Shown here: positions 1 to 9,880 of the stretch, piece by piece | How positions within the stretch are numbered: the first letter of the stretch is position 1 | Layout of the letters: every line of letters starts with the position of its first letter | Assembly: GCA_039029395.1 (NCBI GenBank) | Contig: JBCCGG010000057.1 | Coordinates: forward strand, 1-37,049 | Direction of reading: 5' to 3' | DNA from: JBCCGG01 sp039029395 | GTDB lineage: Bacteria; Pseudomonadota; Alphaproteobacteria; Kiloniellales; JAKSDN01 | Length of the DNA: 37,049 nucleotides | Notes under the pieces: model-generated | Database searches by the model: none | Seen by the model: only the letters and a program-made list of their open reading frames with translations | Told to the model about the DNA's origin: nothing | Made by a program: the position numbers and the translations under genes

Positions 1-3000
1 AATTTCTTTAAGAGCTTTGTCTATACCGATTTCGCCATTTCTTGCTGTGCTGGTACGGTATTGATTTTCCAGGCACGATTTAATGTAAACAATGACATCC
101 GGATTGTCATCGATAATCAGCAAGGTTGGAAGCGAACCATTGCCGGGGTCGGCTTCTGTAAAGGAAGACGCGGACTGGCTCGGCATAGTTGGTAAAAACC
201 GATCCGGGCCAGGGTCGAGTTTAGGGTCAGCCGGAATAGCTTTTCTTTTGATTGGTAAGCATGCGTTGAAAACGCTACCCTTCCCAACTTCACTATCAAC
301 TCGGATATCTCCGCCAAAATGAACCAATAGTTCTTTGGTGAGTGCAAGGCCGATGCCGGTGCCTTCACCAAGGCGGGTGGAAGAGCCGTCTACTTGATAA
401 AAACGATCGAAAATTCGCTCTACCTGATCCCGGGGAATACCAATTCCTGTATCACGTATCTTGATTTGTAAGAAGCTGGTGCCATTTTGTGAAATCTGAG
501 AAAGGTGAAGACTCACTTTACCGTCTTCGGCGGTAAATTTGATGGCGTTGGATAGCAAATTGGAAACAATACATTGTACCTTTTCCGCATCAAAATCCAT
601 GACAAGGGATTCCGGTTCATGATAAGTTGATAGGCGGATGTTTTTGGATCGTGCCAAAACCTCATACGGCTCGACGAGATAGAGAATGAACGGAATGATA
701 TCTGCCTGGACCATATTGAAGCGGACGTTGCCGGTCTCCAATTTAGACAAATCCAGCATTTGATTGACCAACCGTAGGAGGCTCAAGCAATTGCGCTGGA
801 TAAGAGCCAGGTATTCCTTTGCTTTTGAGGTTGTGTTTTTTCTTGGTAATAGTAGTTTCGAAACCTGTTCTCCAAGCCCGAGGATAACTGTCAAAGGGGT
901 TCTGAACTCATGGGTCATATTGGTATAAAGCCTGTTTTTGAACAGGTTCAACTCTTGAAGGCGTCGATATTCTGCTTTGGCCAATTGCCTGTTGAGTTGA
1001 AAGCGGTAAATAAGGAAGGCCATTCCAAAACTTATCGTGGCCCAAAGTAGATAGGCCCAGGTTGTTCGCCACCAAGGTGGCTTGATCATCAAAGAAAGCA
1101 TCTTTTCCTCGCTCCAAAGCCCTTTGCCATTATTAGCTCTGGCTCTAAATGTGTAGGACCCCGGAGGTAAATGGAGGTATGTAGCTTCCGGAAACCCCTC
1201 GGAGTACCTCCACTGTTCTTCGTAAGGATCCAATTTGAATAGGAACCGGTTTTGCTTTGGATCTGATAAACTAAGGTTGGAAAACAGGACAGAAAGACTG
1301 TTCTCAGAGTAAGGCAACTGGATTTGTGGACTCCTTTCGCCGATCGGGTAACCAAAGGACAGGTCCTTGGAAGGGCTGCCGTTCTCATTCAATAGCTCCA
1401 GGTCCGAAATGAGGATTTCTGAAGTTTGCTTCCGCAAAACATCGATGACTTCCTGCGGATTTAGCTGCGCGAAACCTTGGAAACTATTCAGCCAGATTAG
1501 ATCCCGGGAATGCTTATTACCCAATAGGGAGATTAACTTGTTACCGTCATACCAAGTTAGCCCCTCCAAGGACAGTACCTTCCGCAATTCCAAATCAAAT
1601 AGAGATAGGCCAAATGCTTGGTCGGCAATCCAGAAGTATCCTTGTCGATCAATTATGAATCCGGTCATTCCAAATAAACCAAGTTCCTTTGCCGTGCGAG
1701 ATCGGGTAGTTTTCAGCTTCATATCCAGGCAGTACAACTTGCTTGCGCTGGCCCACCAGATATTCCCCTTATTGTCATTCTGAATGTTCAGGATCTGGCT
1801 TTGGTCTTGAAAAACCTGCATCTTTTCGATAACTCCGGCTTCAGGGTTCAGGCGATCCAGAAAAAACTTCAATGCCCCTGCTTGGGCAGAACTGTTCCCT
1901 TGGCTTCCGATCCAGAGATTGCCTTCCGCATCGATGTGCAGTACATTTACGAAGTTGCTGCTAAGGCTGTTTTCATGATCCGGCTCGAATAGATAATTCC
2001 TAACTGAACCCGGCGATTGTTGATAATTAAAGAGTCCATTCTTCGCTGTAGCCACCCAAATGCCACTTTTGCCGTCACTAACGATGTCGGTGACCGCCGA
2101 ATCAGGTTGTTTGGGTCCCGACAAGCGTATCGGCTTATTAGTATCTGGAGATAAGTGGAACAGTCCATTCTGGTCGCTGTTCTGGCTGGCTCCGGCAGCA
2201 CCGATCCACACATTGCCCATTTTATCCTCATGAATACTGGTAAATTTAAACTGGGTAAATGAGTCTTCGGGAAAAAAGTTTTTTTTGGGATGCAGTATTA
2301 TTGGGCTGTCCGGTCGCCGTTCTACCAGACCATTAAAGGCACCGATCCAGGTAGTTTTGGAATGCCCTCGATGAATCACTTCGGAAAAATAGGTATTTGC
2401 TTCCCAAAGGCTATATTTAACAGGCTCAATTTTAGTCACTGTGTTCAGTTGATAGACGCCCCCGCGCGAATTGGCAGCCCAGAGTATGCCGTCATTAGAT
2501 TCCCCCAATGTCCAAAAACCGCTAACGGGAAGCCTTTTGTTGCCTTGATTCAGGCGATCCACCTTCTGCGTAGCGGGATCGTAAATGACAATGCCGCTAA
2601 AGAAATCGGTAGCGATCCAGATTCTCCCTTGCTTATCTTCCGTAATGGCAGAAACAAAGTCGTAATTTATTCTCTTACTCTCATCGACGGGTGCACTCAG
2701 TTTTTCGGGATGATCCGGGTCATAAAATAGCCGTTCAAAAGTACCGCTCGTCCTATCCATAAGGTGTAGACCATGGCCTCTTCTACCCATTGTTCCGACC
2801 CAAAAATTGCCCCTGGAGTCCTCGAAAATCGATTTAATATGGTTGGTGATCAGCGCTTGTTGATCGGAGAGACTAGCATGATAGTTGATAAATCGCTCCT
2901 CGTTCGGCTGATATTTGAACAGCCCCCCTGCTTTCTCTCCCATGTAAGGCCAGAAAGTCCCTGCCCAAAGCGTACCGCTTCGATCAACATATACTCTTTG

Positions 3001-3648
3001 GAATATGAATTTAGGATCTCCTTTATGTCCCTCCGTAGCCCCTAAGAACTGTTTAAGCTGGCCGGTCTTGCGATCCAACCGGAACAGGCCGTTGCCAGTA
3101 CCCATCCAGAGATATCCCTCTCCATCTTCCTCAATATCGTAGACCCAATTCGGGGAATAATAATTATCGCCAATGTTGTTTATTGCCTCCATCCCGGTCA
3201 GGTAGAGTTTTTCCATGGCGGTTGGAACGAACTTCTTGAAAGTTTTTGAACGGTAATCGAAGCGGTTCAGTCCTCCCCCAAGAGTCCCAACCCACAAAAA
3301 ACTATCCCTGGAAAAATAGAGGGTTTCCACTCCGTTTGAACTGATGCTATTGGTATCAGTTGGGCTATGTTGATAAACCCGCCATCGATGACCATCATAG
3401 CATCTCAAACCACCCACGGTCGCAAACCACAAGAGGCCATAACCATCCTGTAGGATATCGTTGACTGAATTAGCTACCCTTCCACCTGGTATTTTAAAGG
3501 TAGTGACTTCAATATCCAAGGAGTCATTCTGTGAGGATAACGAAGTTGCCGCGTTGAATACACAGCAGATCAACAAAGAATACAATCGGGGCTTGAAATA
3601 CGAAAGTGTGAATAAGGAAGAAGAGTAGAGGATTGTTATTTGGTTCAT
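1..3648 (-). CDS. Hybrid sensor histidine kinase with two Reg_prop propellers (C-terminus cut by window edge)
   Basis: One minus-strand frame stays open from position 3648 to the window edge (1216 codons), so the C-terminus is missing. After a hydrophobic N-terminus come about 14 Reg_prop-like blades with LWxGT-type motifs (two seven-bladed periplasmic propellers), a Y_Y_Y domain near residues 800-850, one membrane segment near 860-885, a HisKA domain with MTHEFRTPL (phospho-accepting His913), an HATPase with N box NLLSNAIKFT and G box GEGTGIGLAL, and the start of a receiver domain (LLIIDDNPD, about residue 1176). The receiver phospho-Asp lies beyond the edge. The family links extracellular, often glycan, sensing to transcription, and many members end in an AraC domain. 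The start at 3648 is chosen for convenience: an in-frame ATG at 3678 is equally possible and neither has a good Shine-Dalgarno site. Base composition and architecture suggest Bacteroidota, unlike the rest of the window. Confidence 0.9.
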   Translation of the reverse strand, partial: MNQITILYSSSLFTLSYFKPRLYSLLICCVFNAATSLSSQNDSLDIEVTTFKIPGGRVANSVNDILQDGYGLLWFATVGGLRCYDGHRWRVYQHSPTDTNSISSNGVETLYFSRDSFLWVGTLGGGLNRFDYRSKTFKKFVPTAMEKLYLTGMEAINNIGDNYYSPNWVYDIEEDGEGYLWMGTGNGLFRLDRKTGQLKQFLGATEGHKGDPKFIFQRVYVDRSGTLWAGTFWPYMGEKAGGLFKYQPNEERFINYHASLSDQQALITNHIKSIFEDSRGNFWVGTMGRRGHGLHLMDRTSGTFERLFYDPDHPEKLSAPVDESKRINYDFVSAITEDKQGRIWIATDFFSGIVIYDPATQKVDRLNQGNKRLPVSGFWTLGESNDGILWAANSRGGVYQLNTVTKIEPVKYSLWEANTYFSEVIHRGHSKTTWIGAFNGLVERRPDSPIILHPKKNFFPEDSFTQFKFTSIHEDKMGNVWIGAAGASQNSDQNGLFHLSPDTNKPIRLSGPKQPDSAVTDIVSDGKSGIWVATAKNGLFNYQQSPGSVRNYLFEPDHENSLSSNFVNVLHIDAEGNLWIGSQGNSSAQAGALKFFLDRLNPEAGVIEKMQVFQDQSQILNIQNDNKGNIWWASASKLYCLDMKLKTTRSRTAKELGLFGMTGFIIDRQGYFWIADQAFGLSLFDLELRKVLSLEGLTWYDGNKLISLLGNKHSRDLIWLNSFQGFAQLNPQEVIDVLRKQTSEILISDLELLNENGSPSKDLSFGYPIGERSPQIQLPYSENSLSVLFSNLSLSDPKQNRFLFKLDPYEEQWRYSEGFPEATYLHLPPGSYTFRARANNGKGLWSEEKMLSLMIKPPWWRTTWAYLLWATISFGMAFLIYRFQLNRQLAKAEYRRLQELNLFKNRLYTNMTHEFRTPLTVILGLGEQVSKLLLPRKNTTSKAKEYLALIQRNCLSLLRLVNQMLDLSKLETGNVRFNMVQADIIPFILYLVEPYEVLARSKNIRLSTYHEPESLVMDFDAEKVQCIVSNLLSNAIKFTAEDGKVSLHLSQISQNGTSFLQIKIRDTGIGIPRDQVERIFDRFYQVDGSSTRLGEGTGIGLALTKELLVHFGGDIRVDSEVGKGSVFNACLPIKRKAIPADPKLDPGPDRFLPTMPSQSASSFTEADPGNGSLPTLLIIDDNPDVIVYIKSCLENQYRTSTARNGEIGIDKALKEI

Positions 3649-3678
3649 GCCGGGAATGAATTTCCATTGCAGTTGCAT

Positions 3679-3689
3679 TGTCAAGATAA

Positions 3690-3690
<1 letters not shown>
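3679..3690. other. Abrupt junction between two unlike DNA segments
   Basis: To the left is the 5' end of a Bacteroidota-like sensor kinase gene. To the right sufB begins in mid-protein at GCC TAC GTA AGC TAC CTG (A-Y-V-S-Y-L). The sufB frame meets a TAA at 3687-3689, so nothing to the left continues it. Base composition changes at the same point. No inverted repeat, target duplication or transposase is visible. This fits an assembly chimera or cloning join better than a natural insertion, but sequence alone cannot settle it. Confidence 0.8.
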
Positions 3691-4445
<755 letters not shown>

Positions 4446-4470
4446 GTTTATCAGAAGGTTAGAGAAAAAT

Positions 4471-5229
4471 ATGTCAGCGTTGCTTGAACTTAAGAACCTC
4501 CACGTCACGGTCGAGGACAAGCCGATCCTAAAGGGCATCGATCTCGCCATCGGTCCGGGCGAGGTGCACGCCATCATGGGGCCCAACGGGTCTGGCAAGT
4601 CGACCTTGGCCTACATCCTAACCGGGCGTGACGGCTACGAGGTGACTGACGGCGAGATCCTCTACGACGGCAATGATCTGCTGGCACTCGCGCCCGAGGA
4701 GCGGGCCGCGCAAGGGGTTTTCCTGGCCTTTCAGTACCCGGTCGAGATCCCCGGCGTCGCCAACACCACCTTCCTCAAGGAGGCGCTGAACGCCGTGCGC
4801 CGGGAACGCGGCGATGACGAGCTCGACGCCATGCAGTTCATCAAGCTGGTGCGTAAGACCGTCAAAGAGATGGGCATCGCCGACGAGATGCTGAAACGCG
4901 CGGTCAACGTGGGCTTTTCCGGTGGCGAAAAGAAGCGCAACGAGATGCTTCAGATGGCGCTCCTCAAACCGCGCTTGGCGGTGCTCGACGAGACCGACAG
5001 CGGGCTCGACATCGACGCCCTTAAGGCGGTCGCAGACGGGGTCAATGCGCTTCGTGCCGCGGACCGCTCGATGCTCGTGATCACCCACTACCAGCGCCTC
5101 TTGAACTATATCGTGCCCGACCGGGTCCATGTGCTGGCCCGTGGCCGCATTCAACGCTCGGGCGGCAAGGAGCTAGCCCTCGAGCTGGAGCAAAAGGGCT
5201 ACAGCGAATTCACCACGGAGGCCGCGTGA
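4471..5229 (+). CDS. sufC: SufC, ABC-type ATPase of the SUF scaffold
   Basis: This 252-residue cytoplasmic ATPase powers the SufBC2D complex. Visible motifs are Walker A GPNGSGKST (37-45), a Q loop (Q88 in FQYP), the signature FSGGE (149-153), Walker B LAVLDETDSGLD (169-180) and the H-loop His206. FSGGEKKRNE in place of the transporter LSGGQ and the DETDSGLD stretch are typical of SufC rather than of importers. Length is normal for the family. The ATG at 4471 follows an AGAGAAAA purine run. The stop codon overlaps the sufD start by four bases (GTGA), suggesting translational coupling. Confidence 0.97.
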   Translation: MSALLELKNLHVTVEDKPILKGIDLAIGPGEVHAIMGPNGSGKSTLAYILTGRDGYEVTDGEILYDGNDLLALAPEERAAQGVFLAFQYPVEIPGVANTTFLKEALNAVRRERGDDELDAMQFIKLVRKTVKEMGIADEMLKRAVNVGFSGGEKKRNEMLQMALLKPRLAVLDETDSGLDIDALKAVADGVNALRAADRSMLVITHYQRLLNYIVPDRVHVLARGRIQRSGGKELALELEQKGYSEFTTEAA

Positions 5230-6515
5230 ACACGACAGTTCAGAGCCTGATGGCCGAGCCGCCCGGCACCGCCCTGCCCTGGCTTGCCACGCTGCGCGAA
5301 GCCGGTCGGACGCGTTTCACCGAGATGGGCTTGCCGACCCCGCGTCAGGAGAGCTGGAAGTACACCAACCTGCGCGCTTTGGAACAGATCGACTTCGGTG
5401 CCGCGCCGCCCGAGACGGTCGGCATCGACCGCCTGCCTTTTCTCATGCCGGCGGGCGCCAGCGAGCACCGCCTGGTGTTTGTCAACGGCCGATACAGAGC
5501 CGACCTTTCGGCGCTCGACCACCTGCCTGAGGGCGCCCATCTGGGCGGCTTGGCCGAGCTGCTGGAGCGGCGCCCGGATCTGATCGAGCGGCACCTGGGC
5601 CAGATCGCCGAGGGCGAGGCGCAGCCCTGGCGCGCGCTCAACGACGCCATGATGGCCGACGGCCTTGTGCTGGGCCTGTCGCGCGACGCCCGGGTCGCGA
5701 CGCCGATCGAGGTGATCTACATAGCCGCCGCCGATCAGGCGCCGCTCGCCTGCCATCCGCGCAATCTGATTGTGCTCGAGCCCGGCGCTCATGCCACTCT
5801 GGTGGAGCACCACATCAGCCTGGGCGAGACCGCGACCTTGAGCAACGGCGTAACCGAGGTCCACTTGAAGGACGGCGCAACCCTTCATCACTACAAGATG
5901 CAGGCCGAAGGACAGAACGCCTTTCACCTCAACACGCTCCATGCCCGGGTCGAACGGAACGCCCACTACGACACCTTCGAGATGTCCCTGGGTTCCCAGC
6001 TGTCGCGCAACGAGATCGCCGTGCGCCTAGTCGGACCCGGCGCGAACTGCCACGTCAACGGCGCCTATCTGATGCGCGGGCAACAGCATTGCGACACCAC
6101 CACGACGATTGAGCATTTGGCCCCCCATACCTCCTGTCGGGAGGTCTTCAAAGGCGTGCTCGACGACCGGGCGCGGGCCGTCTTCCAGGGCCGCATCGTC
6201 GTCCATCCGGGCGCCCAAAAGGCCGATGGCCACCAGCTGTCCAAGGCCATGCTGCTGTCGGACCAGGCCGAGATCGACGCCAAGCCGGAACTCGAGATCT
6301 ACGCCGACGACGTCAAGTGCAGCCACGGCGCCACCGCCGGCGAGCTCGACAAACAGGCGCTCTTCTATCTGCGAGCCCGCGGCATTCCCGAGGCCCGGGC
6401 CCGATCGATCCTGGTCGAGGCGTTCTTGTCGGAGACCATCGACGCGATCTCGGCCGAGGATCTTTGTCCGGCCTTTCTGGCCAGCATCGCCGACTGGCTG
6501 AAGACCGAGCAATGA
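5226..6515 (+). CDS. sufD: SufD, scaffold partner of SufB and SufC
   Basis: SufD pairs with SufB to form the heterodimer that receives iron and persulfide sulfur. The 429-residue product has the SufBD core in its C-terminal half, including the QADGHQLSKAMLLSD-like segment and DDVKCSHGAT, which carries the Cys and His (His360 in E. coli) needed for cluster assembly. The start is a GTG at 5226 nested in the sufC stop; an ATG at 5250 would shorten it by eight residues. Length matches alphaproteobacterial SufD. sufS follows after 13 bases. Confidence 0.95.
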   Translation: MNTTVQSLMAEPPGTALPWLATLREAGRTRFTEMGLPTPRQESWKYTNLRALEQIDFGAAPPETVGIDRLPFLMPAGASEHRLVFVNGRYRADLSALDHLPEGAHLGGLAELLERRPDLIERHLGQIAEGEAQPWRALNDAMMADGLVLGLSRDARVATPIEVIYIAAADQAPLACHPRNLIVLEPGAHATLVEHHISLGETATLSNGVTEVHLKDGATLHHYKMQAEGQNAFHLNTLHARVERNAHYDTFEMSLGSQLSRNEIAVRLVGPGANCHVNGAYLMRGQQHCDTTTTIEHLAPHTSCREVFKGVLDDRARAVFQGRIVVHPGAQKADGHQLSKAMLLSDQAEIDAKPELEIYADDVKCSHGATAGELDKQALFYLRARGIPEARARSILVEAFLSETIDAISAEDLCPAFLASIADWLKTEQ

Positions 6516-6528
6516 GGCATTTGAAACG

Positions 6529-7788
6529 ATGACCGACCTCGCCACCCTTCCGGGCAACAACTCAATCGCCGCCTTCGATGTCGAGCGCATTCGCGCCGAC
6601 TTTCCGATCCTGGCAGAGCAAGTCCACGGCCGGACGTTGGTCTATCTGGACAGCGCCGCCTCGACCCAAAAGCCGCGCCAGGTTATCGACGCCATGACCC
6701 ACGCCTATGAGCATTGCTACGCCAATGTTCACCGGGGCGCCCATCACATGAGCATGGCGGCAACCGACGCCTTCGAGGCCGGCCGAGAGAAGGTCGCGCG
6801 CTTCATCAACGCGCCCAGCACCAAACAGGTGATCTTCACCCGTGGTACCTCGGAATCAATCAATCTGGTAGCCTCCAGCTACGGCCGGGCGTTTCTCACC
6901 GCGGGCGACGAGGTCGTGCTGTCCGAGTTGGAGCACCACAGCAATATCGTGCCCTGGCAGCTCCTGCGCGATCAGATCGGGATCGAGATCAAGGTCGTGC
7001 CGGTCGACGACCAAGGCAACTTCCTGCTCGAGGAGTATCAGGCGCTCTTGGGGCCACGCACCAAGCTGGTTGCGGTGACCCATATCTCCAACGCGATCGG
7101 CACTATCACGCCGCTCGCCGAAATCATCCGCCTGGCCCATGACGCCGGCGCCAAGGTGCTGGTCGACGGCGCCCAGGCAGCCGCCCACCACAAGATCGAT
7201 GTTCAGGCGCTCGACGTGGATTTCTACGCCCTCTCCAGCCACAAGGTCTACGGGCCGACCGGGATCGGTGTGCTTTACGGCAAGACGGAGTTGCTCAACG
7301 CAATGCCGCCCTACCAAGGCGGCGGCGAGATGATCAAGCTGGTGACCTTCGAGAAGTCGACCTACAAGAACGCGCCCCATCGTTTCGAGGCCGGCACGCC
7401 GGCGATCGTCGAGGCGATCGGCCTGGGCGCCGCGGTGGACTATATCGAGGCCATCGGCCACGAGGCAATTGCTGCCCACGAGGCTGGCATCCTGGCCTAC
7501 GCCACCGAGCGCCTTAACCAAGTTGAGGGTCTGACCATCATCGGCCAGGCCCGAGAAAAGGCGAGTATCGTCTCCTTCACCCTGGAAGCCGCCCACGCCC
7601 ACGACATCGGCACGATCGTCGACCGGGCTGGCGTTGCCTTACGGGCCGGCCACCACTGCGCCCAGCCCCTAATGGCGCGCTTCGACATCGCGGCGACTGC
7701 ACGGGCGTCCTTCGGGCTCTACAGCACCAGGGCCGAGGTCGACGCGCTCGCCGAGTCCTTGGGCGCGGTCAACGAGATCTTCGGCTGA
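6529..7788 (+). CDS. sufS: SufS, group II cysteine desulfurase
   Basis: This PLP enzyme takes sulfur from cysteine, giving alanine and an enzyme persulfide for the SUF scaffold. In 419 residues the PLP lysine is K239 in SSHKVYGPTG, the cofactor-binding Asp is in VDGAQ (213), and the catalytic cysteine is C377 in RAGHHCAQP, the group II context. RGTSES and the HHSNIVPW stretch are also conserved. Group II enzymes need a sulfur acceptor; here that is probably the neighbouring SufU, as no sufE is present. The stop overlaps the sufU start by one base (TGATG), which implies coupled translation. Confidence 0.96.
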   Translation: MTDLATLPGNNSIAAFDVERIRADFPILAEQVHGRTLVYLDSAASTQKPRQVIDAMTHAYEHCYANVHRGAHHMSMAATDAFEAGREKVARFINAPSTKQVIFTRGTSESINLVASSYGRAFLTAGDEVVLSELEHHSNIVPWQLLRDQIGIEIKVVPVDDQGNFLLEEYQALLGPRTKLVAVTHISNAIGTITPLAEIIRLAHDAGAKVLVDGAQAAAHHKIDVQALDVDFYALSSHKVYGPTGIGVLYGKTELLNAMPPYQGGGEMIKLVTFEKSTYKNAPHRFEAGTPAIVEAIGLGAAVDYIEAIGHEAIAAHEAGILAYATERLNQVEGLTIIGQAREKASIVSFTLEAAHAHDIGTIVDRAGVALRAGHHCAQPLMARFDIAATARASFGLYSTRAEVDALAESLGAVNEIFG

Positions 7789-8258
7789 TGTTGGATGAAC
7801 TGCGCGACCTCTACCAGGAAGTCATCCTGGATCACGGCAAGAACCCCCGGAACCGGCGCCACCCGGAAGACGCCAATCGGCACGCGTTGGGCCACAACCC
7901 AATGTGCGGGGACATCCTGACGGTGTTCTTGAAACTAGCCGAGGATGGGACCATTGAAGACGCCGCCTTTGATGGAAAAGGTTGCGCTATATCAATGGCT
8001 TCCGCTTCGATGATGACAGAGATTCTGAAAGGAAAAACCGCACCTCAGGCAGCCCACCTGTTCGACAATTTCCACCGCATGTGCACCGAGGACGACTACG
8101 TGCCGCTGGCCGACAGCCTCGAGGAGGAAGACGATCTGGACAGGCTCTCGGTGCTTTCCGGCGTGCGCGAGTTCCCGATCAGGGTCAAATGCGCGACGCT
8201 CGCCTGGCACACCATGACCGCCGCGATCAATGGCGAAGACGAAGCGACGACGGAGTAA
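7788..8258 (+). CDS. sufU: SufU-type sulfur acceptor
   Basis: The 156-residue protein is IscU-like, with the SufU insertion between the second and third cysteines. The zinc-site residues of SufU appear to be present: C40 and D42 (NPMCGD), C66 (GKGCAIS) and C135 (VKCATLAW). In Bacillus, SufU is a zinc protein that accepts persulfide from SufS rather than a true scaffold, and I infer the same role here. It is translationally coupled to sufS, and the sufT start lies six bases beyond its stop. It could be annotated as an IscU-like scaffold, but the insertion and the context favour SufU. Confidence 0.92.
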   Translation: MLDELRDLYQEVILDHGKNPRNRRHPEDANRHALGHNPMCGDILTVFLKLAEDGTIEDAAFDGKGCAISMASASMMTEILKGKTAPQAAHLFDNFHRMCTEDDYVPLADSLEEEDDLDRLSVLSGVREFPIRVKCATLAWHTMTAAINGEDEATTE

Positions 8259-8264
8259 GGACCC

Positions 8265-8663
8265 ATGAGCACCTTTGGTTCCGATCCCTTCCTGGACGGC
8301 TTCGCGCCTGGCGAGGAATTCCGCGCCACGGCCGGAAAGCCGCTTGCACACGGCATCCCGGTCGCCAGCAAGGAGGCCGTAATCGAGGCCCTGCACACGG
8401 TCTACGACCCGGAGATCCCGGTTGACATCTATGAACTGGGCCTCATCTACGAGATCGACATCAAAGAGAGCGGCCAGATCGCCATCACCATGTCCTTGAC
8501 GGCCCCGGGCTGTCCGGTGGCCGGCGAAATGCCGGGCCAGGTGGCCGATGCGGTTTCGGCAGTCGAGGGCACGGGCGAGGTCGAGGTCACCTTGGTGTGG
8601 GACCCGCCCTGGACGCCTGAGCGCATGTCGGAAGATGCCCGCCTGGTGCTGGGTATGATATGA
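8265..8663 (+). CDS. sufT: SufT-like Fe-S maturation protein (MIP18/DUF59)
   Basis: A 132-residue protein of the MIP18 (DUF59) family, which helps deliver Fe-S clusters to target proteins. Visible are the DPEIPV motif (48-53), the following ELGLIYEI strand and the TAPGCPVAGEMPGQV loop with conserved Cys83. The N-terminal 35 residues look poorly ordered. The gene follows sufU with a strong AAGGA ribosome site. PaaD of phenylacetate breakdown is in the same family, but the location in a suf operon argues for the SufT role. Confidence 0.9.
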   Translation: MSTFGSDPFLDGFAPGEEFRATAGKPLAHGIPVASKEAVIEALHTVYDPEIPVDIYELGLIYEIDIKESGQIAITMSLTAPGCPVAGEMPGQVADAVSAVEGTGEVEVTLVWDPPWTPERMSEDARLVLGMI

Positions 8664-8701
8664 TTGAACTTAGTAACCTTTGAGAGAGTAGACTTGACGC
8701 C

Positions 8702-9040
8702 ATGATGAGCGGACAGTTGATCACCCTGACCGACGCCGCGGCCGAACAGGTCAAGGCGCTGATCGCCAAGAGCGACAAGCCGGTACTCGGCTTGCGGGTC
8801 GGCATCAAGACCCGGGGCTGCTCAGGCTTGAGCTATTTTGTCGAGTATGCCGAGGAGCAGAAGAAGTTCGAGGACATGATCGAGGACAAGGGGGTCAAGA
8901 TCTTCATCGACCCGACCGCCGTCATGTTCTTGATCGGCAGCGAGATGGACTATCAAGAGGACAAGTTCCAAACCGGCTTCGTGTTCAATAACCCGAACGA
9001 ATCCGGCCGCTGCGGCTGCGGCGAGAGCTTCCACGTTTAG
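8702..9040 (+). CDS. sufA: SufA/IscA-type Fe-S carrier
   Basis: A 112-residue A-type carrier that passes clusters from the scaffold to client proteins. The three cluster-binding cysteines are present: C40 in RGCSG, and C104 and C106 in RCGCGES near the C-terminus. ATG codons at 8702 and 8705 are both possible. The only purine-rich site (GAGAGA) lies about 16 bases upstream, an unusually long spacing. The gap after sufT is 38 bases. sufA, iscA and erpA cannot be separated by motif; the name follows the operon. Confidence 0.93.
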   Translation: MMSGQLITLTDAAAEQVKALIAKSDKPVLGLRVGIKTRGCSGLSYFVEYAEEQKKFEDMIEDKGVKIFIDPTAVMFLIGSEMDYQEDKFQTGFVFNNPNESGRCGCGESFHV

Positions 9041-9055
9041 GGGTGGGCCGGTCCA

Positions 9056-9880
9056 ATGCTGACCGACGCTGAGCTCGCCCACTATCACGATGAAGGCTAC
9101 TTCTCGCCGGTCCCGGTGCTCTCGTCTGCCGAGGTTGCGGACTATCGCGGCCGGCTCGAGGCCTTCGAGGCGACCCAGGGCGGGCACCTGAAAGCCGAGC
9201 AGCGCAACAAGTGCCACCTGCTCTTCCGGTGGATCGACGAGCTGATGCGCGATCCGCGCGTGCTCGATCCGATCGCGCAGATCCTTGGACCTGACCTTCT
9301 CTGCTGGAACACGATCTTTTGGATCAAGGAGCCGCGGGCCGAGAGTTTCGTCTCCTGGCACCAAGACATCACGTACTGGGGCCTGGCCGGCGGCGAGGTG
9401 GTCTCGGCCTGGCTGGCACTCTCGCCGGCCAGCGAAGCGGCCGGCTGTATGCGGGTGCTCCCCAAGAGCCATTTGGAACCAGCCATGGCGCACCAGGACC
9501 GCTACGCTGCGACCAATATGCTGACCCGCGGCCAGGAGATTGACGGGATCGACGAGGAGGCCACCGTCTCCATGCCGCTCGAGCCCGGCCAGATGTCCTT
9601 GCACAGCGTACGCCTGGCCCACGCCTCGGGACCGAACGAGACCGCGGATCGGCGCATTGGGCTTTCCATGCACTTCATGCCGACCCTGGCCTATCAGAGC
9701 GCAGCCGATTGGGACAGCGCCGCCCTGGTGCGCGGCAGCGACAGCTACGGCCACTTCGAGCACACCCCTCCGGTCACGGGCGACTTCGCGCCCGACGCCG
9801 TCGCCTTCCACGCCAAGGCCGGCGAAGCGGTGCGCAAGATCCTCTACCGGGACGCCGAGCGCGACACCCAGAAGCTTTAA
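9056..9880 (+). CDS. PhyH-family Fe(II)/2-oxoglutarate dioxygenase
   Basis: A 274-residue member of the phytanoyl-CoA dioxygenase family, which hydroxylates small molecules using non-haem iron, oxygen and 2-oxoglutarate. The facial triad is H102 and D104 (WHQD) with H189 (LAHASG), and R200 is placed to bind 2-oxoglutarate. The substrate is unknown; the family includes ectoine hydroxylase and many uncharacterised marine enzymes. The gene starts 15 bases after sufA and is probably cotranscribed with the suf operon, which is odd for an oxygenase. It ends tail to tail with its paralogue at 9877-10725. Confidence 0.9.
   Translation: MLTDAELAHYHDEGYFSPVPVLSSAEVADYRGRLEAFEATQGGHLKAEQRNKCHLLFRWIDELMRDPRVLDPIAQILGPDLLCWNTIFWIKEPRAESFVSWHQDITYWGLAGGEVVSAWLALSPASEAAGCMRVLPKSHLEPAMAHQDRYAATNMLTRGQEIDGIDEEATVSMPLEPGQMSLHSVRLAHASGPNETADRRIGLSMHFMPTLAYQSAADWDSAALVRGSDSYGHFEHTPPVTGDFAPDAVAFHAKAGEAVRKILYRDAERDTQKL

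Noticed and set aside
1..3640. Numerous short open frames on both strands
   Set aside because: They overlap the single continuous sensor-kinase frame, which explains the whole segment.
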